Shown here: one piece after another, positions 26,022 through 37,291 of the stretch
How the letters are laid out: the number at the start of each line of letters is the position of its first letter
Numbering within the stretch: position 1 is the first letter of the stretch
Assembly (NCBI GenBank): GCA_018340805.1
Contig: JACMZG010001908.1
Coordinates: forward strand, 50,113,230-50,177,229
DNA: 64,000 bases
Origin: Microvelia longipes
Taxonomy: Eukaryota; Arthropoda; Insecta; Hemiptera; Veliidae
Reading direction: 5' to 3'
Position numbers and translations under genes: made by a program
Notes under the pieces: generated by a model
Database searches by the model: none
Seen by the model: only the letters and a program-made list of their open reading frames with translations
Told to the model about the DNA's origin: nothing

Positions 26022-26193
26022 CCTAGAAAATGTAACGTGCAAAATGCAACGTTACATCTGGCTACTGTTCCATCATTCGACATTTGGCATCATTGATGGC
26101 TCGACATAATGTCATGTCCCACTGATGACGAATGTGGAATGATGGAACAGTTCCCAGATGTAGCATTGCATTTTGCTTGTTACGTTTCCTGTA
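26022..26193. repeat. Imperfect inverted repeat / small MITE-like hairpin
   Basis: Left arm about 26022-26082 and right arm about 26132-26193 are complementary with few mismatches (shared CATCTGG, ACTGTTCCATCATTC, GCAAAATGCAA). The centre is about 50 bp. No target duplication fixed. Confidence 0.7.
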
Positions 26194-27842
26194 ACAATTC
26201 AACAATTTCCTGTAGGAATTATACACAAATTACAAATTATTTTATCTACCTATAGTTTCTGGAAAAAACAATTGAATTACCTTTTATTAATATGAGATTT
26301 AAAGAAAATGTTTGAAATAATACCTTTTATAAACTTAATTTTTCAAATATATAATCCCCAAATGTCATTTGGCTTGATCGGTGACATACATTTCGCAGTT
26401 TTATTAATGTAGATAGGCCTTATAAACAAAAAATGAAGGCCCCTTTTTCCCGCTACAAAGGTACCCCTTCTATTTTAAATAAAAAACTGGACTCCCGCAT
26501 AAAACCACACCATTTTGATAGATGAAAATCACAATGATGAAATCACAATGAGAGACAATAAAAGTTAAAGAAGAAATTTGAATCAAAATTAAATGTTTTT
26601 TATCATCGAATTTCCAAAAGAAAAATCAGCTAGTGAGATTAAGCTAAAAAAAGACACTTAAATGAGAAGTTAATAACCAATTAAAAAGGTATACTTAACA
26701 CACTATACATGGTTTATGAAATAATAAATTAAGGCTTTAAAAATCAACTTTGAATTCAATCTCTTAAAAACATTCCACAAATATTAAATAATAACAGGGC
26801 AGCCAATTGAAGAATAAATTGAAGAAAAAGCTAAAGTAAGACTCTTTTACAACAAGCCGGCGGGAACAAGCGGGAGAAAGGCATCCCAAGCTAACGCCCA
26901 CACCACCGTCTTGAGCAGCATTGTTAACTAATTTAAATAGATTTAGTACTGGCCTCTATTAGCTAAGGTTTTCAAAAGGGTAAGAGACGGGCGCCGAACA
27001 TGAATCATGCTGGAATACCATCATAGTGCACTCAGATCAACAAGGATCAACTTAGTCATTTATTATACGAATGATATCTTACATGGAATTATTAAACACG
27101 ATTTCGATGGTAGCACTGTTTGATAATTACTTTTATCACGTCACGATGATTCAACATCTTCACAAATAGAAGATAGAAATTATTTAATTTGTATTAAGAA
27201 GAATTAAATAATGAGATCGAAAACTAGGACATGCGATTAAAATGCAGAAAGATAAAGGTAGTCTAGGCGTTTAACGCTACTGTACAGCAACGCGACAGTA
27301 CATTTTAGCTACATCAAGAAAGAGTATTATTAACGCGATCGGTCATTTACGCTAAATGTTGTCTCCGCGACTGTACACCTAAGCTACAAAAATGTCTAGC
27401 TAAAATGCCCATTCGCGAAGACCACCATTTAAGGCTTTTTGATATTCGGCGCATATAAGTTTAACACAATAAATACTTAAATTCAAAAGATAAAAATAAA
27501 ATAAAAACTGAAAAAGCATTCCGCAAAATCTTATTTAGGTAGTTTTCAAACTCCGTTAAAAATAGAAGTAGCAAAATAAAAAAGAGTAAATCTATTGTGT
27601 GCTGGAGCTAAATTGATAAGATAAAAGTTTGCTCAACAAAAAAACATTTTTTTTAACTTTAACACCTAAGTTGAGAAAAAAAGTGTACTTCAAAGAGACT
27701 TGATGTTGGAGAATAGAGGGTGTGGTTCTCCCTTTATCTTTAGTACTACTAAATAAAATATAGAGTAAAAAACAAGGATGATAATGTAATATGATATGGA
27801 ATTATTTTGTGTGAGGAAAAGAAAGTAATATATGTATTAGAA
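26194..27842. other. Stretch without a recognised gene
   Basis: 26855-26925 (ACAAGCCGGCGGGAACAAGC) is GC-rich and looks transposon-derived. 27287-27395 holds two direct ~27-bp repeats (CGCGACAGTACATTTTAGCT and a variant). Nothing else. Confidence 0.35.
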
Positions 27843-27895
27843 TAGGGGGCCCATGGAACTGGCTTAAAATGTGGCACCTTAGATATATATAAATA

Positions 27896-28751
27896 CAGTC
27901 GGACCTCCATATAACGAACTTCTATACAACGAAAGTCTCTATGTAACGAATTTTTTTACGTTCCCTTGAATTTTGTGTTTAAAAGTGTTTCTATTTAACG
28001 AAAAAAAATTCTATATAACGAACAAAATTTCCAGAAATAAAGATAAAGACAAGACCCGCAAACTTTCAAGGAATTGACCAAAACGGCACTTCTGTTTTCT
28101 GTAATTTCCCAGAACAATTACTTATAGATTCTCGCACTGCCTTATTTAATTTTGCGAACTCTTTCTTTACAATTTTCTATGGAATTAGGATTAACACAGC
28201 ATAGAACTAAAAATCTTTCAGTTTTAATTTGGTATTCGGTCTGACCAGTTCGTTTGTGAAACTTTGTATTTGTTTGTAAATCGAGTTTATTAATATGTCA
28301 ATACGGAAATCCCTGTCCCTTTCTGAAAAAATCAATTTATTAAAAGATTCTGACGATGGAGTCAAAAACAAAGACTTGTCTCTGAAGCATAAAATCGCTC
28401 CTAGTTCTATATCAACAATATTAAAAAATCGGGAATCTATACTTAGGTTATGCAAAACGAGTGGCGATTTAAAAAAAAAGTTCTCGAGTATGCAAGTATG
28501 AAGACATTGATGACGCAATTTTACAGTGGGTGACAATGTTAAGGGACAAAAATATGCCTGTGACGGGACCGCTTATAAAAGAAAAAGCTGCTGAATATGC
28601 ATGTGCGAGGTTATTATTCATCCTATATATCCGTTAAAATATCATAAAATAGTATAGAAATATTTATTTTTTCAATTTCTATACAACGAAATTTCTATAT
28701 AACGAATTTTATCTCTTGAACCTTTAAGTTCGTTATATAGAGGTCCGACTG
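27896..28751 (+). mobile_element. Tigger/pogo-type DNA transposon, internally deleted
   Basis: Terminal repeats begin CAGTCGGACCTCCATATAAC and end with the complement (GTTATATAGAGGTCCGACTG), flanked by TA on both sides (27894-27895, 28752-28753). Several CTATATAACGAA subterminal repeats lie near both ends. At 856 bp it is far shorter than a full Tigger (about 2-3 kb). It keeps only the DNA-binding N-terminus of the transposase and has lost the DDE domain. Confidence 0.92.
28295..28610 (+). pseudogene. Tigger transposase N-terminal fragment
   Basis: From the ATG at 28295 the frame begins MSIRKSLSLSEKINLLKDS, then SLKHKIAPSSISTILKNRE, a CENP-B/Psq-type helix-turn-helix. The frame stops at 28499-28501. 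A shifted frame from 28497 continues with YEDIDDAILQWV and NMPVTGPLIKEKAAEYA, typical of the second CENP-B (HTH_Tnp_Tc5) domain, to about 28610. No DDE_1 catalytic domain follows. It is therefore a frameshifted, C-terminally deleted transposase. Confidence 0.85.
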
Positions 28752-29005
28752 TATATATATATAATCTTCTCGAATAGAAAAGAAACTTGAAATAGCGTTT
28801 AGTGTGAAAAGATGTCACATTTTAAGCCATTTTGACCACTCACCCCCTGTTCCTAATAAATGATTTAATATTTAAAAGATCAGCATTATTTCTTACACGG
28901 ACTTAATCATTATCATATTACATTGTCTACCTTGCTTTTAATTAAAAATATATTTGTAAATATATGTGTGTGTGAAATCTCTTACATACTTATCCATGCA
29001 TACCA

Positions 29006-29164
<159 letters not shown>

Positions 29165-30069
29165 ACTTTTTAGAAATCAGGAGGCGAAACGAAATCGATT
29201 CCCTAGTACTATGGTCATTTTCTAATGAAATTTCGCCACAAGAAAATATAGCGATTTAATTAGAATAATTAAAGTTTTAACTATTTAGTCTTGGTCATTT
29301 CTTATTTAACAAAGAATCTAATAGGTCTATATAAACTTTTGGTCACTTAAAAAGTTTACTACCAAGCTCTGCCAAAATATTAATAATTGATAGTTAAGAT
29401 ATGATTCAACTAGTAACTAGTGAGATGCAATGAATTTGAAGAGTTTAAACTGATTTGGTTTGATACCGAATTGGAGTGGTTTGACTAACAAACTTGTCGG
29501 CAAGTAGACGAGTGTTTACATGGTAAATACATTACTAGTACACTTCAACTACTTGTCAGGGGGAATCACGTCGAGCCGTATACACACCACTGACAATGTT
29601 ATAATATTAAATAATATGGCTCAAATGAGATTATCTATAACTTATTAGTACGATATGCACATCGCAAAATTTACGAAAAGTATAAGTTACGCTTTGACAA
29701 TAGTCAATGAGCCAGAAGCAAAATCGTGAGCATCGAACCCAAAGGGTTTAACTCGCTTGATTGGCTTGGCTCCATAATAAAAGAGTCCATAGTTACTTGA
29801 TAAAGGATCAGGTGGTCCCTCATTTCAGATTTGAGAATTTCGGCCTCTGTCCTCTTCTCCATAAAATTAAAGGGCTCTTCTTTAAGTTTATAAAATTTGT
29901 GACAAATCAGGGTTTTCACTAAAAACTAACCGGTTAAAAGTTTAAGTATGTATTACAGAAAATACAACAAAACAAAGATCACTAATTTACGACCTAAAAG
30001 AAACACAAAACTCATAAAATTGCACCTTTTGTATCTTATTGTTTTTAAAATACAGACAGACTCCTAAAT
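29165..30069. other. No firm gene; weak minus-strand exon candidate
   Basis: On the minus strand, GTTAGTTTTTAG is followed by an open stretch about 29923-29704 (LKEEPFNFMEKRTEAEILKS within). A second frame over the last third is also open (AKPIKRVKPFGFDAHD), loosely like piggyBac-type transposases. Neither reading is secure. It may be a transposase relic. Confidence 0.2.
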
Positions 30070-30160
30070 CAAGCAGGTTACAATAGGGTTGCACAGAGCC
30101 CAAAAAATATGTTACAAGCTTCTCCATGTATAAATATAGGATATGTCCTCTCTAATATTA
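30070..30160 (-). mobile_element. M1 MITE, truncated copy
   Basis: The complement shows TATTAGAGAGGACATATCCT, GTAACATATTTTTTGGGCTC and TGTGCAACC, matching the M1 5' end. It abuts the next element. Confidence 0.55.
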
Positions 30161-30390
30161 CTTTGTTTAGACGGTGGGTTTGACAGGGGGTTCCACCCCG
30201 TGTTAAATCCCCCAGGGGGTTCAACTCCCCCGGCAGTTGTCGTGTGAATAGGATTTAACATAGAGGATTCAATCCTGAAACTTTTTTTGGGGGTAGAGTC
30301 TAAACTTTAGGTTAAGAATACCGTGTGAACAGTTGGGGTTAAACCCACAAGACGGTTAAAACCCCTGTCAAACCCCGCGTGTAAACGAAG
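30161..30390. mobile_element. M3 MITE, copy 1
   Basis: Ends CTTTGTTTAGACGGTGGGTT and the complement of AACCCCGCGTGTAAACGAAG are inverted repeats of ~35 bp, bordered by TA on both sides. The interior is rich in GGGTT/AACCC blocks. A second copy lies at 36549-36710. Confidence 0.7.
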
Positions 30391-30493
30391 TAAATAATAT
30401 ATCTCTCTGTTTTTACGACAGTTTAAGTTTTAGCAATTTTACTATTCTGGCCATCATTGGCAATGCTTTCTTTTCTGCTTCTTTTCTTGATAT

Positions 30494-30656
30494 AGTACGA
30501 CACACGGCTAAAATCAGTTGACAGAGCAAGAAAATAATGCGAGGGAGCCAATAAGGTTATTCCAGGATGTTAAACCACGCCCACAATTTCAAATCAGGCC
30601 AACCTTTCAGAGCTATTTTCCCACGCTGTCAACTGACTTTAGCTGTGGGTCATACT
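30494..30656. mobile_element. M2 MITE, copy 1 (163 bp)
   Basis: Terminal inverted repeats AGTACGACACACGGCTAAAA and the complement of GACTTTAGCTGTGGGTCATACT. The interior (AATAATGCGAGGGAGCCAAT, GATGTTAAACCACGCCC) is shared with the copy at 58440-58611. An open frame through both copies is a by-product of shared sequence, not evidence of coding. Confidence 0.85.
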
Positions 30657-33600
30657 ACAATGTATGTATATTGTTCAGATCGAAACGCTATCATACATAA
30701 ATTATTATTTTATTAATAACCCAAAAGGACTCTTATCATAATTCAAACAAATCAAAGCCTCACGCGTGTAGTATTTAAAGGATAAGTTACAGAAAATAAC
30801 TTTTCTATAAACAGTTATCTATGCACCAATTACTAAGCTAAAAGTTTTTTTAAAAACCAATAAATCCAATACTTAACTTATCAAAGATAAATTTTTTTAC
30901 ACCAGTCATATTCTAAGTAATTTAAAATAGTGTTAAAAATATTAACATTATTTCTTTTAAATCTAACATTTTTTCAGTTTAACGAGACTTGTAGAACTAG
31001 AGAGATATTAATGGCTTCTTAACTCTCAGTCTGAGACGTTAAAAGAGAATTTGATAAATGAATGTTCTTGTTTAACTTCGCTTTTTTCGTGTTTTTTACA
31101 TAAAAAGAAGAAAAAAACTGTTTATATTTTCTTAACACTTAAAAGCTTTTCCTTATTCCAGAATACTTGTGCATATCAAATACTTAAATAAATACGGTAA
31201 TTAAATAATAAAAATTAAGAAGAAAAACAATGTAAGAAGATTACTTTAAATTAAATAATAGTGACTCATCAGGATAATAAAAACAACTCCACTATTATTT
31301 GAAAAACCCTGAATACTATTTATAAAATTATAAGATTAATCAGAGCACATTTCTTGTAATGCGTAATGGGTCTATGTATAGATAAAAATTATGTCAGTGT
31401 TGCCAAACTATAACTTTCAAACTTCCAGGTTCATTTCGCTACCATGGAAACCACATAACTTAGTCTGTAAAGTTCTTTTAACTTTTTAATTGTTTGTTAA
31501 CTTTTTAACTTAGTTTTAATAAATTTCAGTGAAACAGAATCAAATTTACTTCTGAATTAATCAACAATTTTATGTTTGATTGAAAACAAAAACGTGCTTC
31601 AGTTATTACGAACAATAATATTCAACTTAATTTCCCCACTCCGTAAGTAAATCTATCTTTTTATTTAGAGGTACTAATAATTAGTAAACATATTAATTAT
31701 AAAAAATATCGTTAAAAGTAAAAACAGTTTATAGTAATGCAAATGCAATGGTACAGTAAACACGTTCGTATTATCTAGTCATATTAAAACGGAAACTTCA
31801 GATAAGCTTATAAACAAAACAATAACTTATATTCACGCACTTATAAAAACACTATCAGTTGAAAATTAAGTATTTTAACAAACCAATAATTTACTTCGAT
31901 AAATGATTGTAATATAAATACACAAAATACTGGACCGAACTGAAACATCTAAACTCAAACGACTTCAGGAATTAACTTGCGACGTTTTTACGCAAACACA
32001 TCTGTGTTAATCGTATTTTGAAAATTGACGCATACACTCTACATCAAGCCATTAATATTTAGAATAAGACAAAAACATAAGTGTTGATATTCAAGAAATG
32101 CCAGGGTATAATCGCTATTTTATGCTTTAATAATGATGGTAACATTATGCATGGTGAATTGATAAAGTAGAAACGGGTAACCCGGTAAATAATTGAAAGG
32201 GCGTGGCTCCGACCAAGACATAACCAAATTCTGTACTTTCCCTTCATTAATTTTCCGTCTAAAACGTTTTTTCAGTTGGTTTTCATCGCCTGATGAACTT
32301 TACAATATACCTATCTCTGCCTGATCTCACACCTAAGAAACGAGATCTTAAGAAAACATTAAAAAATAATCTAAAAAATATTTTAATGTATAGTTTAACA
32401 AATAGAGGCTTTTTGACTTTAATGTAATTGCCATTTTAAAGTCCAACTTTTTTTAAAATACTTAATTTTTTTACCGCAAGAGTAGCCTCTGCTTTCATAT
32501 GCCGGTTTTAATTTTAGCGAATTTCATTTGCAAAAATTCGCTTATTGCGTGTTCTTATCATGCATCGGTTTCTCAAAACATGTTTTATATATGTCTTGTT
32601 TTTATTCATTTTTTATAATTCTTCAATAAATTGGGTATACTTTTCTTAAATCACAAAAACTTATTAATAAGTACCTCTGTTTTTAAAGAGGTTTATAAAA
32701 TAATATAGTAATATAATATAGCAAAACTTTTTTAAAGTATATAAGAGTTTGAAACGGCCCTGTTAAATATATTTTGCTGTAAGCATGATTTTAACTTCAA
32801 TTTTTTTTGTTGTAAAAATGAACCCCAAGGGTATTTGAATCGTTTAAATAATAAAATAACATTTTTTACGATCTAAGTTCATACTTTAAATTGAAAAGCT
32901 AGTTTTGGTGCCTATTTATTAACCATATGTAACAGAATTGTATGAATATAAAAAATAACGTAAAAAGAAATCGTTAAAAATCAAAAGGTTAAACAAGATT
33001 AAAGGCAATCTGAAAGAAGGAATTTTTATATTTACAAGATACTGTAGTGAGTGTTATAAAAAAAGTTTTTAGGTTTGAGTTTAGGTAAGAACGTTAAACT
33101 AGCGGGGTCCGTGAGCCCTCTGCAAGATAATAGTAGGGTAAGGGGGACGCCCAGGAATTACATATGGCGTCCTTTTTTTTCTATATTCTTCGATAACTAT
33201 ACACGCACTAAACCAAACCTTCACTACGGCTTCAACTGACTACTTCCTTCACACGAATAATTAATTTTTATGGAAATAAAAGAAAAACAAAAGTACCTAA
33301 TTTTAAAACCAAACAAAGAATTCTTTGAAATTTGATGCGAAAATAAAATTTCTTAGAAGTACAAGCTAACCAAACGAAACATATTTATAACAATAGAATA
33401 AAAATTATATCATGGTGGAATTAATATTAAACTTATCACAGTGAAACATGTGTGATAGGTTTACTGATTTCTTTTCAATTTAAAATACTTTTTCAATCTT
33501 CAATAATATTTTATTTCAAAACTTAAATTTCAAAATATAATGTACCAAAAACGTAAATTACTTAGTACTTAATTCTTATTTTGATTTATTTTAAAGATTT

Positions 33601-34090
33601 TGATGTAGCATATATGTATCACAATTTTAGTACTCGTTCGAGAAACTTTTTTGTTTTGAGTTTACACAAGAAAAAAAAAGAAATGTTTAAAATATATAAT
33701 ATTTTAGAGAATAGGTTAGAAAATATTAAAAGGGATCGAATCTTGATATCTTAAACTGACTTTTTGGCATTTTAAGGCATATTTTTTTTACTATATTTAT
33801 AAGATTCTGCACATAATAAATAGAATAAGGAATGTTAAAATATTTATCTAGTTATATTATATACATATGGAAATATAGAGAAGAAACGGTTAGTAAATTT
33901 CTGGGCAGATTTGTAGAGAAAAATCTAAGGTAGATATTTCTTCTAAGAGAGAGCGAGTAAGAAGTTGTTTATACGTAAACAACTCTAGACCCACGAGTTT
34001 TTCCCTACACTCTACAAGTCTCTGACGTTTATTCCAGTCAAACCCAACATGCAAATATGAGCAAAAGTTGTAAAAATGTTATATTTAAAA
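30657..34090. other. AT-rich stretch, probably fax intron and beyond
   Basis: About 3.4 kb lies downstream of the fax donor on the minus strand. I found no second fax exon, RNA gene or clear repeat. A slightly GC-rich patch at 33095-33175 remains unexplained. Confidence 0.4.
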
Positions 34091-34118
34091 GGTTTTAAAT
34101 TTAATAATATCAACATAC

Positions 34119-34436
34119 CTCATATTTGAGTCCAGCAAGACGAAGCCAAGTCTCGACTTTGAGACAATACGGGCTCAACGATGGAACAACGGGAGTACGG
34201 GAAAACTGATACAGATAGACCACGTCTTTCTCATAATTAGCTTTCTTTACGGTTGGTTTCGGAGGCTGGGGTTCGGCCGGCGGCGTGGCCTCAGTTTCTT
34301 TTTTCTCGCTGTTTTCCTTAACCTCTTCCTTTACTGGCTCTTTCTCTTCCGTCTTTTCTTCCTGCTTTTCCTTTTCAGCTGCCACCTCCTTATCTTTAGC
34401 CTGTTCTTGGACTTTGTTTTCTGCTTCTGTGGCCAT
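34119..34436 (-). CDS. fax: failed axon connections (fax) homologue, first coding exon
   Basis: This exon encodes 106 residues from ATG at 34436-34434 (context AAAAATGGCC) to a donor at 34118 (GAG|GTATGT), ending in phase 0. Residues 1-70 are a Lys/Glu-rich low-complexity segment (for example [16 protein letters not shown]) then [14 protein letters not shown]. Residues 73-106 ([20 protein letters not shown], then CLKVETWLR) are the start of the thioredoxin-like GST N domain of the Fax/FAXC/metaxin-related family. In flies fax was found by genetic interaction with the Abl tyrosine kinase in axon growth; a biochemical activity is not established. Only the N-terminus is here. The rest of the GST-like domain must lie at lower coordinates, across an intron, or outside the window. 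Confidence 0.9.
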
Positions 34437-34640
34437 TTTTTGGTTCGAGTCTACTATAGTTTTCTAGTAAAAAATTACAAATTTACCACGACTACTATTT
34501 TTTAACAAAAAAACAAAATGTTTATATCACTTTTTTATCAATAAAAAAATCGCGTATGTAATTATTAATTAAGGACGGTGTGTTTTTTTAATGAATATAA
34601 GAGGAACAGAAGGATTGTTTTGAACAACTAATAGAAAATA
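34437..34640 (-). other. Presumed fax 5' UTR
   Basis: AT-rich, non-coding sequence between the fax ATG and the CpG-rich patch upstream. No upstream ATG in a strong context was noticed directly before the start. Assignment is by position only. Confidence 0.4.
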
Positions 34641-34810
34641 TTGTAAAGATCGTGCCCGGGGTGGGGAGACGCGGGACGTTACTACACTTAGCACGGCCGG
34701 CTGACAACAGAGCGAGCTTGGCTTGGTTCGAGCCCGGGTTGCCACCGTGACGTCACCCCTCTAGAGCACCAATCCCAGGCCTTCATCCCCACCACGCCCT
34801 GTCCACGGCC
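34640..34810 (-). promoter_or_regulatory. Probable fax promoter: CpG-rich with CRE palindrome
   Basis: This ~170-bp patch is strikingly GC- and CpG-rich (CCCGGGGTGGGGAGACGCGG, GGCTTGGTTCGAGCCCGGGT) inside AT-rich DNA. It contains the 8-bp CRE/CREB-type palindrome TGACGTCA at 34749-34756. It sits 200-370 bp upstream of the fax start on the same strand, so a promoter or TSS region is the simplest reading. No TATA box is evident. Confidence 0.45.
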
Positions 34811-35078
34811 CTACTACCCTAAAAATCCTATCCTATTTTCTTCGACTAAATTTTTGAATCATATTTTTCAATCACTTACTTGAATATTAGTCATACTTCC
34901 TTCATCTCACTTAATATCATTATTCCAAGAACAATTTCAACCTAGTTCTCTCCTAGCGCCTCTGCCTGGTCAGATAGCTGAAGCTGTGGTTAAACACCAG
35001 ATACTTTCCTTTACACCTATGTGCCATTCTATTTTATTTTATTAATTTTACAGTCGTTGACCACATAACAATATTATA

Positions 35079-35391
35079 GTCATAGAGATATCATTACTAG
35101 AGGGGCCCTATAGGTTCAATTTTGAAACATGGAAAAAGTAACCTGACCACCTTAGCATTATACACATAATCAAATGATCGGAACAAAAATACAGTAGCTT
35201 ATATAGTTTAAAACGTTTAAATTGCAAATCAAAACACATACAATGTGAGGGAAGCCAAAAACAATTGATTTGTTATTGGCTTAACAAATTGCCTTAACTC
35301 ACTCTTGGAGGAGGTTTCAATGAGGTTACACAGAGCCCCTGAGATCCCCAAAAAGATGTTTCAGGCCTCTTACAGTATATATCTCAATGAT
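35079..35391 (-). mobile_element. M1 MITE, complete copy
   Basis: Ends TCATAGAGATATCATTACTA and the complement of ACAGTATATATCTCAATGA. Internal GAGGTTACACAGAGCCCCTG and AAAAAGATGTTTCAGGCCTC. Length about 313 bp, without the tandem array of the 19.3-kb copy. It probably best represents the ancestral element. Confidence 0.75.
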
Positions 35392-35444
35392 TATAATAAT
35401 ATAAGAAAAATTTATTTTAAAAATTAATAAGAAAATATAAAAAT

Positions 35445-35540
35445 TGGGTTCAGGGTACCTCGGAACTTTTCCGCACTACATCGGATTCGCTACGCTCGTC
35501 CTCTCTACTTCAGAGTCACTTCGATATCGATCGAAGTAAG
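35445..35540 (-). repeat. 5S-SINE 3' end fragment (copy S3)
   Basis: The complement ends in GGAAAAGTTCCGAGGTACCC after a GACGAGCGTAGCGAATCCGA module, as in the other copies. The 5S-like box is missing. Confidence 0.6.
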
Positions 35541-35583
35541 AGTCACAGAATCACTTCAAAGTAAATACATTCGTTTTATTATT

Positions 35584-36842
35584 CACCTCGTCTACGCGAT
35601 GTGTTGAACACTGGGTTGAACACCTATAATAGTTTTCGGGGTTGAATCCCGCAAACGTTTACACGGTAGGAGTTCAACCCGAGATTCAACTCCTATACTG
35701 TAATTAAAAGTTATAACCTCTGCTCAGTGGTTATCCTATTGTATCTCTAAGTTTTTTTTGTTTTTATTTAAATGTAGCCTGTTCTTAAACATAATTATAT
35801 TCTTTTATTACTTCATTAGTATTGGCAGACATTTGTAAATCACATTTTAGTCAAGTAGAATGATAATTAATAAATAAAACCAAGTAAATAAACCAAAAAT
35901 TACAAACATAAGTGAACAGTAGAAATTCTCGAGTATTTATAAAATAGAACTAATAAAGATGTTTATCAATAAAATAATTCTAAATAATAACTTAAATCTA
36001 TATAAAGATCGATATTTTCTTAGGGGATATTTATTTGTGTAGGTTGGCCATTCTTCAAAATCAACATGATTTGCAATTATTCGTTTCTGTTTTGTACTCT
36101 ACCTAGTATTTTGAATATTTTTAAAAACATGAATTATGATTTCCTTATTTTTTGTCCGCTACTTATAATTATAAATGCTTTAACTTACAAATTAGTGTTT
36201 TTATTAAACGTGGCATATGCAGGAAGGAACGACAGAAAAATAAAATACACTGCTCTCATGAGAAGGCGAAGAACCAATATCATAAACTGCGTTTAATACA
36301 GCGAACCACGACTTAAATTTAAGGTAAATAATGCATTTATTTTACCAATAAAGTTTCGACAGCAGACAATATAATGCTGCTAAAATAATATTTTGATTAA
36401 ATATCATAAGGAAGAGGTACTAAATTCATAATAAAAATGCATTTGTTTATTAAATAACCAAAAAAAATTGAAAGCAATAATAATTATAAAAATATCCTGA
36501 CTTTGGACACCGAGTTCAACCCCGATAAATGTCTCCACGAGATATTTATTTTGTTTACACGCGGGGTTTGGCAGGGGGTTACAACCCCAACTGTACACAC
36601 AGTTTTTTTACGGTATTTTTACCGTAAAAAATAAGTTTAACGTGACAACTACCGTGGGAGTTGAACTCCCTAGGTGTTGAACCCCTACCAAATCCCGCGT
36701 GTGAATGAAGTAAATATTGGAATCCAACCTAAAATATCGGTGTTTAACTCCGGATTTAAACCTCGTCTGCACAGAGTAAAATCGGTGTCAATGATTCAAC
36801 CTGGTGTTCAACCCAGTGTTCACCACATGGTGTAGACGAGGT
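35584..36842. mobile_element. ~1.26-kb non-autonomous DNA element (M4) with a nested MITE
   Basis: ATTCACCTCGTCTACGCG with ACACTGGGTTGAACACC on the left and the complement of GTGTTCAACCCAGTGTTCAC with GGTGTAGACGAGGTAAT on the right form ~47-bp inverted termini. The interior is AT-rich. A 76-codon hydrophobic frame at 36066-36296 has no family match. The second M3 MITE is inserted inside. Confidence 0.6.
36549..36710. mobile_element. M3 MITE, copy 2 (nested)
   Basis: Starts TTTTGTTTACACGCGGGGTT and ends with AAATCCCGCGTGTGAATGAAG, bordered by TA. Shares ends and GGGTTCAAC-type blocks with 30161-30390. A short hairpin, ACGGTATTTTTACCGT, is in the centre. Confidence 0.7.
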
Positions 36843-36849
36843 AATAGTT

Positions 36850-37215
36850 AAAGAGCAAGAGAAGCAGAATTTTAATTAGGTTTTTAAGGAAGGTTGATAT
36901 TTTGGAAATAATATTAATATTAATAATATTATAATATTATATGCAATTTACTCTTGAAATTTTAAGGAAAATAAGGTTTGGGTTAAATCATTCTAATTTA
37001 TTTCAATAAAATAACTTGGCCGAATGGACGAATGGCCCTTCGCCGCCCGTGGATCCGCGCCTGAGACAGTAAAATCTATAAAATAATGCCCGTTTTGAAG
37101 CAATACAAAAACCTTAAGTTACCGGGGTAAATAACCGGAAATCCTAAAATACCATCGCTAAACAAAAATATTCAAGCAGGGTTCCGTTACTGACGTATTT
37201 GAGATCCTAGTAGCA
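36850..37215. other. AT-rich stretch, nothing recognised
   Basis: No gene. A short GC-rich phrase at 37020-37065 is unexplained. Confidence 0.35.
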
Positions 37216-37220
37216 TGAAA

Positions 37221-37291
37221 TTGGTCGGAGTTGAAATGAGGAATCTAAGTAACTGAAAGCTAGATATCCCAGGTTCGAATCTTGGCACCGC
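37221..37291 (+). pseudogene. tRNA-like pseudogene or SINE head
   Basis: CCAGGTTCGAATCTTGG forms a proper 5-bp T-arm with a B box, followed by 7 nt of acceptor (CACCGCC) and A. The proposed 5' acceptor (GGTCGGA) pairs poorly, and D and anticodon arms are not convincing. The antisense translation RFEPGI is the usual sign of a tRNA-derived stretch. It is not a functional tRNA. Confidence 0.4.

Larger units (their letters stand above)
27843..28852. mobile_element. Small MITE interrupted by a Tigger element
   Basis: The sequence outside the Tigger copy forms a pair of inverted ends: AGGGGGCCCATGGAACTGGC with GGCTTAAAATGTGGCA on the left, and the complement of TGTCACATTTTAAGCC with CACCCCCT on the right. 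Removing 27896-28751 leaves an element of about 150 bp. Confidence 0.5.

Noticed and set aside
28207..28536. 109-codon frame antisense to the Tigger fragment
   Set aside because: Shadow of the transposase coding strand, which has recognisable HTH motifs.
29704..29923. piggyBac transposase fragment
   Set aside because: The resemblance depends on a short phrase in one of two competing frames; too weak to name.
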